Assembly (NCBI GenBank): GCA_030747475.1
Contig: JASLKO010000146.1
Location: 1-6,709, forward strand
Reading direction: 5' to 3'
Length of the DNA stretch: 6,709 nucleotides
From: Candidatus Thalassarchaeaceae archaeon
GTDB lineage: Archaea; Thermoplasmatota; Poseidoniia; Poseidoniales; Thalassarchaeaceae
Below, piece after piece: positions 1-5,911 of this stretch. The notes under the pieces are model-generated. The model had not been told where the DNA came from. It saw only the letters and a list, made by a program, of their open reading frames with translations, and ran no database searches. The position numbers were made by a program, and so were the translations under genes. How positions within the stretch are numbered: position 1 is the first letter of the stretch; every line of letters begins with the position of its first letter.

Positions 1-1
1 T

Positions 2-2125
2 GGAAATAATACAACCATTAGTCCACCAAATGGAGCAGGACATCCATTCTGGGTCGCCTTCACCTGTGTCGATGAAAGCGGTCAACACGACCCCGAGAAT
101 GCAACCATCATCGGACCAATCGTGCCGACCGGTGGAATTGATGATGGTACTGCACCATTGCCAATTGAGGACATTGAGGCATGGGACACTCCAGATGATG
201 AAGGTGGCAGAATCAATGTAAGTTGGACAGCCAATATGGAAGATGATTGTTCATGGTACACCATTTTCGCCACACCCGTTGTGTCAGACACACCACCAGA
301 TTGGGCAGATGATGCGGATATAGCACGCATCGTTGTACCATGTCTACAACGGAATTCAGATACATTCACTGTTGAAGTCATCATGGACGAAATCGCTGGC
401 GCCTATCTTATTGATTTGATGCCATATTGGATTACAGTTGCCGCATCGGACAATTGGGGTAATGTCGATCACTGGAATGTCACTTGGGTGCAAGCATTCA
501 GCATCCAGAATACAGTCGGCGTCGATCCACCTCCACGCGTTGAAGATTTACAGGCATGGGATCATGCTGAAGATGATGGTACAGCCATTGATGTCCAATG
601 GGCACCAAGCGAGGTCAATGATTTCGCATATTATGTGGTATGGGCAAGTGAGCACCCTGTAGACAACGTTGCGTTCAAGTGGATGCAATGTGAAGAAGAC
701 CCACCTTCCTGTGGTTTACTGGTCGTAAATCAACAACGCCAATCATGGAATAGTCCACTGAACATTGTTCTCGAAAAAGCATTGTATGGTGGAACCACTT
801 TGGAAGAAGCCACGGCATCTGATATTATTCCCAATACACCAATTTGGGTTACGGTTACAATTCACGATATCAAAGGAAATGCATTCATGACCAATTTGGG
901 CGACCATATGACCCTTGTCACTCCAATAGACAATTCGGGCGATGTAATCGCGCCTGATAGGTTGCCAGAACCAGATGTTGTGGACCGTCCCGACGACAAT
1001 GGAGACGCTCTTCTCGTTAGCTTCCAAGCCAGTGATGAAAGTGACTTAGATCATTACGAAATCTATGCCGACACGATTCCATTTGGTGATGTCGGAGCCC
1101 GTTCTCCTGCAATGATTGTCAATCGAGATGGGACAACGCAATTCCAAGGTGGACCAGGTGACACCCCTCGCCCGGGTGGCGGACGTCAAGCAGACATGCC
1201 CGCATCGGATGTCCAGGACATCGTTCTAACCCGTCTTTCAAACGGACAGGATATCGAGCCAGGCGCCATGATTTGGGTTGCAGTCGTACCCGTTGACAGT
1301 TCAGGTAATGCATGGATCACAGAACTGAATGTAGCCACCGCAATCGCAGTCGATGATAGTTTGACTGATCCAGGCCTACATCTACCAGAAATTACGGGTA
1401 TTCAAGCAAATTGGAATGAAGATCGAAATGAGATTACCGTCTCTTGGGAGGAATCTAGGGATCCAAATGTAGTGGGTTACATCATCCATCTCAATTCCGA
1501 AGTATACGAAGATATTCGTTATGCACAATATGTATTTGACATGACACAATCAACTCGATTGACGGTTGGCGCTGAACTCTTTACAGCCAACAATAACTTG
1601 AGTACAGATGCCAATTCGACATGGTTTGTCTCGGTAGTGGCCTATGATGGTGAAGTGACTCGCTTTGGAGTCACTCCCGTGTCCGTAGGTGATTGGTCGT
1701 CGAATTCTGTAGATTCAGGAGTTGAAATTGATGAAGAAGGTTCAGGTTCATGGTGGGAAAGTCTGAGCGTTGGAGAAATTGCACTCATCGCAATGTTATC
1801 TCTTCTGATTTTCCTGCTCTCCACGATTATTGTTGGGCGTTTGCGAAAGTCAAACTTCGATCCTCTGGAACATGCGACACCGAATTGGGAATTGCAAGTC
1901 GAAGATTGGGGTCAGGACAACTATGCTGCCACAATGGAACCAGAGATTAATTTTGAAGAGACATTGATGCCTGCAGCGACATCTATTCGAGAGACACCAC
2001 CGCCATCTAGCATATCACCAACCCGAGTTCCAGACGAAGATCTTGAATCATTGGCAGGAGACTTGCTTGACAATCCAGCGAGCAAAGGTTCCGACGACCC
2101 GTTTGACCTCGATGATTTGCTGTGA
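2..2125 (+). CDS. Membrane-anchored surface protein with Fn3-like repeats (5'-truncated)
   Basis: The reading frame is open from the first complete codon at position 2 to TGA at 2123-2125, giving 707 visible residues. The GTG at 122 lies inside a domain and is not the true start, so the gene begins outside the window. Visible are the end of one fibronectin-III-like unit (to about 160) and four more, starting near 161, 536, 956 and 1382. Most open with an A/V-W/V-D-x-(P/A)-(D/E)-D-x-G pattern followed by a V-x-W or V-S-F strand, and end with a WVTV/WVAV strand and a D-x-x-G-N turn. A Ser/Gly/acidic linker leads to one hydrophobic helix (about 1775-1836), then Arg/Lys, then a tail of about 94 residues ending in an Asp-rich DDLL. 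This fits an outside-facing ectodomain with an intracellular tail. The ligand is unknown. Adhesion or an S-layer-associated role is inference only. Cysteines in the first full units could form disulfides. Confidence 0.85.
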   Translation, partial: GNNTTISPPNGAGHPFWVAFTCVDESGQHDPENATIIGPIVPTGGIDDGTAPLPIEDIEAWDTPDDEGGRINVSWTANMEDDCSWYTIFATPVVSDTPPDWADDADIARIVVPCLQRNSDTFTVEVIMDEIAGAYLIDLMPYWITVAASDNWGNVDHWNVTWVQAFSIQNTVGVDPPPRVEDLQAWDHAEDDGTAIDVQWAPSEVNDFAYYVVWASEHPVDNVAFKWMQCEEDPPSCGLLVVNQQRQSWNSPLNIVLEKALYGGTTLEEATASDIIPNTPIWVTVTIHDIKGNAFMTNLGDHMTLVTPIDNSGDVIAPDRLPEPDVVDRPDDNGDALLVSFQASDESDLDHYEIYADTIPFGDVGARSPAMIVNRDGTTQFQGGPGDTPRPGGGRQADMPASDVQDIVLTRLSNGQDIEPGAMIWVAVVPVDSSGNAWITELNVATAIAVDDSLTDPGLHLPEITGIQANWNEDRNEITVSWEESRDPNVVGYIIHLNSEVYEDIRYAQYVFDMTQSTRLTVGAELFTANNNLSTDANSTWFVSVVAYDGEVTRFGVTPVSVGDWSSNSVDSGVEIDEEGSGSWWESLSVGEIALIAMLSLLIFLLSTIIVGRLRKSNFDPLEHATPNWELQVEDWGQDNYAATMEPEINFEETLMPAATSIRETPPPSSISPTRVPDEDLESLAGDLLDNPASKGSDDPFDLDDLL
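161..1690 (+). repeat. Four tandem Fn3-like domain repeats (protein level)
   Basis: Four units of roughly 105-140 codons begin near 161, 536, 956 and 1382. They are recognisable as repeats only in protein: the opening motifs are AWDTPDDEGG, AWDHAEDDGT, VVDRPDDNGD and a more diverged fourth copy, IQANWNEDRN. Each is followed by a strand of the V-x-W type and later by a Tyr-containing strand (YTIFA, YYVVWA, YEIYA, YIIHL). DNA identity between units is low, so they are old duplications. Unit 3 carries a Gly/Pro-rich insertion at about 1148-1198. The assignment to the fibronectin III fold is from pattern and not from a profile search. Confidence 0.6.
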
Positions 2126-2174
2126 GCCTAGGGCGTGATTTGAAGCGCAGAACACCATCGCGGCATTGGGTCAG

Positions 2175-2918
2175 ATGATTGAGGAAGCCGAACCCCCCGC
2201 CTCGGTATTTACCACTCTACGATGGAATGGGACCTCTGTCGCATGGCTTGATGAACATTTGAACCGCCTAAATGAACATGCACAACGCTTGTCGATAAAG
2301 TGGCCAAAAAACATGAGGGAATTACTTCAACAATCTGACTTGATTGGAGAAGGGAACTTGTGCAATATCCAATTGAATCGCGATGGGACTGTAAAGTGTA
2401 CACTACGCGAATCGGTATACTCAGATTCTCCTTTGACGGCTCTTTCGCAAGCAGCGCCACGCTTCTCTGAAATTGTGCAGGGAACCAAGCACGCCGAATG
2501 GGATGGATATTCCGCAGCACGCAAGTTTGCGAATAAAGACGGTACCGACATCGCATTATTGGTCCATGATGGGGCGGTCGTCGATGGCGATCGTTGCACA
2601 CCAATTCTCCTTGATATCGACGGTGTTGCCTATGCTCCTTCACCTGAAGGTGGTGGGATTGACTCAATCACGTTACAATTGTTGATTCCAGAAATCGAAG
2701 CAGGAGGCATTCCATTTCGCTATGCTCGGTTAACCGAAACAATGCTTGGGCGCTCTAGTGAAGTAATCGTTGTTGGAACCGGCGTTGGTGTCGCCTGGCT
2801 TTCAGAGATCGATGGCCAATCCGTGGGCCGAAATTCACCAGGGCCATTATACGAAACTTGCAATAACGCATTTGAATCAAAATTGAATGCGGCTTGGACA
2901 TCATTGGGGGCAGATTGA
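2175..2918 (+). CDS. pabC: Class IV PLP enzyme, aminodeoxychorismate lyase-like (PabC)
   Basis: The product is 247 residues from the ATG at 2175. A TTG at 2166 would add three residues; there is no strong ribosome-binding site for either, so the start is a judgement. Family features are VFTTLRWNG (about 11-19), the H-L-N-R-L helix motif (28-32), GTKH with the likely PLP-binding Lys105, the IALLVHDGAVVDGD segment (126-139), GGGIDSIT (159-166) and a late VIVVGTGVGV strand. In this family the enzyme removes pyruvate from 4-amino-4-deoxychorismate to give 4-aminobenzoate. The neighbour encodes the synthase for that substrate, which decides the call over branched-chain or D-amino-acid aminotransferase. 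Odd points: the N-terminus lacks about 25 residues found in E. coli PabC, and Asp137 sits where the family usually has Glu near the cofactor. It lies 49 bases after the surface-protein gene, and its stop overlaps the next start. Confidence 0.75.
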   Translation: MIEEAEPPASVFTTLRWNGTSVAWLDEHLNRLNEHAQRLSIKWPKNMRELLQQSDLIGEGNLCNIQLNRDGTVKCTLRESVYSDSPLTALSQAAPRFSEIVQGTKHAEWDGYSAARKFANKDGTDIALLVHDGAVVDGDRCTPILLDIDGVAYAPSPEGGGIDSITLQLLIPEIEAGGIPFRYARLTETMLGRSSEVIVVGTGVGVAWLSEIDGQSVGRNSPGPLYETCNNAFESKLNAAWTSLGAD

Positions 2919-2920
2919 TG
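2916..2920 (+). other. TGATG stop/start overlap of pabC and pabB
   Basis: The TGA ending pabC (2916-2918) shares its last A with the ATG that opens the PabB-PabA gene (2918-2920). A G-run (2907-2911) lies a few bases upstream and could serve as a weak ribosome-binding site. This arrangement is typical of translational coupling and supports choosing 2918 over the earlier TTG at 2894, which would place eight extra non-conserved residues at the N-terminus. Confidence 0.75.
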
Positions 2921-5155
2921 AAAACATTGTCAATTGTAAAACAGCGACCTAGTCTATCATTAGACATATTGTCACATCTAAGAAACAATGACTTGTACAG
3001 TGGAATATATGGTGGTCCAGACGAACTTTTATTGCATTCAGGAGGGCCATCTAATGACCTCGCTAAACGTAGTTTGCTGATGGGTCCCCCGACAGTCCGA
3101 TACTTGGTACGTCAAAGCCATGCTAAATCCAAAGTCAGAAAAGATTCGGCATTGAAAGGCGATATAAATTTGCAAAATAAACCAAAATCGATTGAAATTC
3201 AAATTGAAGATTGGGACAACGGTTGGAAGAAAAGAACAGTCGTAAAGGGTGTTGATTTGGCCGACGGTCTTCGACAATTGTCCTTCGACCTTCCAGCATC
3301 TCAAGGTGATGAATTTCAAGCAGGTGGTTTGGCTGGACTTCTCACTTACGATTTGGTACAACACACTGAACCTTTGGCTCTACAACATGTACCTGCTTTG
3401 GAATCAATCCTGATGGTACTATATCGCGCAGATCGTTGGATTATTCACAATCGTATTGATTCAAAAATTGAATTTCATTCATCCATTTCTGATGATAAAT
3501 GGATTACTGATGCGGAGAAACTCATCAAGAAAGGCATTCCGAACCGCCCTATGCCTCCCGTGCCTCAGACGCGAATTCCGGTATCTGAGACAGACGCTAG
3601 TCATGCTCAAAAAGTCAGGATAACACAGGAAGCGATTCGTGAAGGCACTCTTTACCAACTGAACTATGGGCGAATATGGTGCCAAGAAATTGACGACCCT
3701 TGGCATATTTTTGAGCGGCTTGACAAAGACAATCCTGCACCCCTATCCGCTTGGCTGTCTTCACCAGATTTGAAAATCGCAATCTCCAGCAGCAGTCCAG
3801 AATTACTCCTCAAACAAGATGGTCCAATCGTATCCACGCGTCCAATAAAGGGCACTCGACCACGTGGCGATGACTTCGAGCACGATGCAAATCTACGAGG
3901 TGAGCTGGTTGGGAGTCGCAAGGAAATATCTGAACATTTGATGCTTGTCGATCTTGAACGCAACGATTTGGGACGAATTTGTTTACCCGGCAGTGTGCAT
4001 TGGAAGCGATGGCGAATAGAATCATACCCCCACGTACAACATATGGTGAGTGAGGTTGAGGGCAACCTTTCTCCAGAAATGGATGGCTTTGATGCATTAC
4101 AATCTGTGTTTCCTGGAGGAAGTATCACGGGTTGCCCGAAGAGTGCAACGATTGCAGCCATTGACGAATTGGAAGCCACACCGCGCCGTGCATGGACCGG
4201 CTCTATCGGACACATTGATCCAAGAACCGGGCAATCACAGTGGAATATTCTGATTCGGACATTAGAAGCGAGATACGAAGATAATCGATGGAACGCAACG
4301 GTACAAGCAGGCGGGGGGTTGGTCATTGGTTCAGATCCATGGAGAGAGGTGGATGAAGCCAAATGGAAAGCACAGGCCATTTGCCAAGCGGCATGGAATT
4401 ATTCACCCGCAGGTGAAACGATTCACACTCCAATCGGCTCAATTTCTGCTAGCATCCATCCAATACCTCCAGTCACACCATCCGTACAGAGATTAATCGA
4501 GAGTCAGGATGCCGGTTTGATACGCCCTGCCCCTCCATCATACCCAAGCCCCATACAGTGGCACGAGAATCTAAAATTGGAGCACGCCAACGGATCGCGT
4601 ATTCTTTTTGTTGACAATCTTGATTCATTTTCCTGGAACATTGTGCATGCATTTTCGACATTGGGAGCTGAAGTTGTGATTGTGCCCGGTCGCTTGAATA
4701 TTTCAGATTCATCGGCATTGATTGAATCATTGAAACCCACCCACATTGTCCTCGGCCCCGGTCCAGGGCGACCTGAACATTCAGAATTGACAATGGCATT
4801 TGCAAATGCAGCATTGGCTGGAAAGACCCCACCTCTACTGGGCGTATGTCTGGGGCATCAGGCAATTGGATTGGCTGCAGGTTGGAAATTGGGGCCCACA
4901 GAATTTGGTGCTGTCCATGGTGTTCCTGATGGGATTATATTCGATGGTGAGCATGAAATTATGACTCGTTATCATAGCCTTGCTCTAACACCAACAAATG
5001 ATTTGCTTCAGATTATTGCTACCGACTCCTCGACGGACTCATTGGTGATGGGGGTCACACATCCATCGCATTCAGTTACAGGTGTACAATTCCATCCCGA
5101 GTCAGCGGGATCTGTTGAAGGACTTACAATCTTCAAGGATTTCCTTGCTCAATAG
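2918..5155 (+). CDS. pabB: Aminodeoxychorismate synthase, PabB-PabA fusion
   Basis: The protein is 745 residues from the ATG at 2918; an upstream in-frame TTG at 2894 is less likely. It makes 4-amino-4-deoxychorismate from chorismate and glutamine. Residues 1 to about 210 form a poorly conserved N-terminal domain. About 225-495 is the chorismate-binding domain, with GTLYQLNYGRI (243-253), STRPIKGTRPRG (306-317), LMLVDLERNDLGR (341-353), HMVSEVEG (375-382), FPGGSITGCPKSA (398-410) and a GSIGHID segment (428-434). Lys311 in PIKGT marks PabB; anthranilate synthase has PIAGT there. After a Pro-rich linker (about 497-560) comes a class I glutamine amidotransferase with FVDNLDSFSWN (564-574), GPGPGRPE (613-620), GVCLGHQ with nucleophile Cys644, TRYHSL (683-688) and His726/Glu728 in QFHPES. 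All catalytic residues checked are present, so both halves should be active. The one-base overlap with pabC points to coupled translation. Confidence 0.92.
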   Translation: MKTLSIVKQRPSLSLDILSHLRNNDLYSGIYGGPDELLLHSGGPSNDLAKRSLLMGPPTVRYLVRQSHAKSKVRKDSALKGDINLQNKPKSIEIQIEDWDNGWKKRTVVKGVDLADGLRQLSFDLPASQGDEFQAGGLAGLLTYDLVQHTEPLALQHVPALESILMVLYRADRWIIHNRIDSKIEFHSSISDDKWITDAEKLIKKGIPNRPMPPVPQTRIPVSETDASHAQKVRITQEAIREGTLYQLNYGRIWCQEIDDPWHIFERLDKDNPAPLSAWLSSPDLKIAISSSSPELLLKQDGPIVSTRPIKGTRPRGDDFEHDANLRGELVGSRKEISEHLMLVDLERNDLGRICLPGSVHWKRWRIESYPHVQHMVSEVEGNLSPEMDGFDALQSVFPGGSITGCPKSATIAAIDELEATPRRAWTGSIGHIDPRTGQSQWNILIRTLEARYEDNRWNATVQAGGGLVIGSDPWREVDEAKWKAQAICQAAWNYSPAGETIHTPIGSISASIHPIPPVTPSVQRLIESQDAGLIRPAPPSYPSPIQWHENLKLEHANGSRILFVDNLDSFSWNIVHAFSTLGAEVVIVPGRLNISDSSALIESLKPTHIVLGPGPGRPEHSELTMAFANAALAGKTPPLLGVCLGHQAIGLAAGWKLGPTEFGAVHGVPDGIIFDGEHEIMTRYHSLALTPTNDLLQIIATDSSTDSLVMGVTHPSHSVTGVQFHPESAGSVEGLTIFKDFLAQ

Positions 5156-5197
5156 ATTTGCGAAGCGTTCAAGATATGGCTTCGGTTCGACTGTCCA

Positions 5198-5560
5198 ATG
5201 GCAACCTGTCGTCTATGCAAAGGGCAGTATCCTGTCGAACAATTCATCGATGGCAATGGCCCACGACATTTGGTCTGTGTCCGATGTGCAGTAGATGAGG
5301 GATACTTGCCTAAAGAGGACGTCCCAAATCTTTACGATGATCGAACAGCAATGGCCAGAATGTCACTGTTTGCACGCCGCTATGGCTCTATTTTCTGGTT
5401 GATTTTTGGTTGGATTGCATGGGTTCTCGCCTTCCGAGGGCTTGAATTGTGGGGCAATCTGATTCTTGTCGTACTATTACTCGGCACCCTTCTCACTCCA
5501 GTTCTCTTCTTCCTACGTACGGCAAAGTTCAGAGCACAATTGCGTCAATTGACTCCATAG
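5198..5560 (+). CDS. Small zinc-ribbon-like protein with two membrane helices
   Basis: The product is 120 residues from the ATG at 5198, which is 42 bases after the pabB stop; the frame is open back to that stop, but the ATG directly precedes the first Cys pair. Residues 4-30 carry two Cys-x-x-Cys pairs (CRLC at 4-7 and CVRC at 27-30) separated by 19 residues, the layout of a zinc-ribbon or treble-clef knuckle. A Lys/Arg-containing linker is followed by two hydrophobic helices (about 63-82 and 86-106) joined by a very short turn, then a basic C-terminus. It is probably an integral membrane protein with a small metal-binding head on the cytoplasmic side, judged by the positive residues flanking the helices. 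I do not recognise the family. Position suggests cotranscription with the pab genes, but nothing in the protein links it to 4-aminobenzoate synthesis. Confidence 0.75.
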   Translation: MATCRLCKGQYPVEQFIDGNGPRHLVCVRCAVDEGYLPKEDVPNLYDDRTAMARMSLFARRYGSIFWLIFGWIAWVLAFRGLELWGNLILVVLLLGTLLTPVLFFLRTAKFRAQLRQLTP

Positions 5561-5568
5561 GCCAATTT

Positions 5569-5581
5569 ACCCCGTAGGGGT
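5569..5581 (+). terminator. Short GC hairpin after the zinc-ribbon gene, possible terminator
   Basis: ACCCC and GGGGT form a five-base-pair stem around a GTA loop, beginning eight bases after the stop codon at 5560 and followed by GTTT. Its position suits the end of the pab transcript. The T-run is very short, the loop is minimal, and archaeal termination depends mainly on oligo-T and not on hairpins, so it may instead be an RNA 3'-end stabiliser or chance. Confidence 0.3.
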
Positions 5582-5636
5582 GTTTGAGGCAATCGGTCAC
5601 ACTCTTGATATAGGGCCAAGTCAAGCGGAGGGTTAG

Positions 5637-5655
5637 AGGGAACACCGGGTTCCCT
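5637..5655. promoter_or_regulatory. 19-bp palindrome, copy 1 (AGGGAAC-N5-GTTCCCT)
   Basis: A perfect seven-base inverted repeat surrounds the five-base centre ACCGG. It matches the design of the palindrome at 5858-5876: AG-R-GAAC, five bases, GTTC-Y-CT. It could be an operator for a dimeric DNA-binding protein or an RNA hairpin in the leader of the downstream secreted-protein gene. The function is inferred only from symmetry and repetition. Confidence 0.4.
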
Positions 5656-5857
5656 ATGAATGAACAGTGACAGAATTGACTGAAATTGGAGGCATAAACA
5701 AGGTACTGCAAGGAAATATGGAGGGCGGTAAAGAACCGTCGAAGCGCCAAAACGCACCATATTTCTGGACAGACATTCGCGATAAGCCCCAGTGTAAGCA
5801 ATCTAACCCACAATACCTCCCAGAGATCAAGTCAGTAAGCTGGCAGATTCTGGAAAG

Positions 5858-5876
5858 AGAGAACGGTGGGTTCTCT
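5858..5876. promoter_or_regulatory. 19-bp palindrome, copy 2 (AGAGAAC-N5-GTTCTCT)
   Basis: A perfect seven-base inverted repeat surrounds the centre GGTGG, 35 bases before the ATG at 5912 and 20 bases before its ribosome-binding site. Compared with copy 1, the third base pair is changed on both arms (G-C to A-T), so the symmetry is kept. That is what a conserved stem or operator would show, though with two copies chance cannot be excluded. Confidence 0.4.
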
Positions 5877-5896
5877 AAATGGTTTACAAAAAAATA

Positions 5897-5903
5897 GGAA
5901 GTG
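5897..5903 (+). promoter_or_regulatory. Ribosome-binding site GGAAGTG
   Basis: GGAAGTG differs by one base from the ideal GGAGGTG complement of the archaeal 16S 3' end and sits eight bases before the ATG at 5912. It is the clearest ribosome-binding site in the window and fixes the start of the secreted protein. The other genes lack one of this quality, which suggests stronger or differently controlled translation here. Confidence 0.7.
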
Positions 5904-5911
5904 AAAAGAAA

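Larger units (their letters stand above)
5561..5911 (+). other. 351-base region without a convincing gene, rich in hairpins
   Basis: No tRNA, rRNA or known structured RNA could be recognised on either strand. The stretch holds a short GC hairpin right after the preceding stop (5569-5581), two matched 19-bp palindromes (5637-5655 and 5858-5876), a weaker stem GGCGGT/ACCGTC with one G-T pair and a five-base loop (5724-5740), and a good ribosome-binding site just before the next gene. A basic open frame of 59-76 codons ending at 5897 is also present but is not convincing. The region may be a long 5' leader, a control region or an unrecognised small RNA. No clear archaeal TATA/BRE promoter could be picked out with confidence. 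Confidence 0.55.

Noticed and set aside
122..124. GTG at 122 as the start of the first gene.
   Set aside because: The frame is open to the left edge and the residues encoded upstream (an FWVAF strand and a D-E-S-G turn) match the end of an Fn3-like unit as in the later copies.
2894..2896. TTG at 2894 as the start of the PabB-PabA gene.
   Set aside because: The ATG at 2918 overlaps the pabC stop in a typical coupling arrangement, and the eight extra residues from the TTG show no family similarity.
3664..4380. 238-codon antisense open frame within the PabB domain.
   Set aside because: The + strand encodes all conserved PabB motifs here; the antisense product is Ser/Arg/Cys-rich with no recognisable domain, as expected for a shadow frame.
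2918..5155. Identification as anthranilate synthase (TrpE-TrpG fusion) or PhzE.
   Set aside because: Lys311 in PIKGT is the PabB signature, and the overlapping gene is a PabC-type lyase. No trp or phenazine genes are nearby.
5667..5897. Open frame of 76 codons from a GTG (or 59 from the ATG at 5718, which has AAGGAA just upstream) ending right before the next ribosome-binding site.
   Set aside because: The product is basic and Lys/Gln/Trp-rich, unlike the acidic neighbours, shows no recognisable motif, and its span covers two hairpins including palindrome copy 2. It could still be real; a homologue with conserved protein sequence would change this.
5561..5911. tRNA, RNase P RNA or SRP RNA in the intergenic region.
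   Set aside because: No cloverleaf with acceptor, anticodon and T arms, and none of the conserved core sequences of RNase P or SRP RNA, could be found on either strand by eye.
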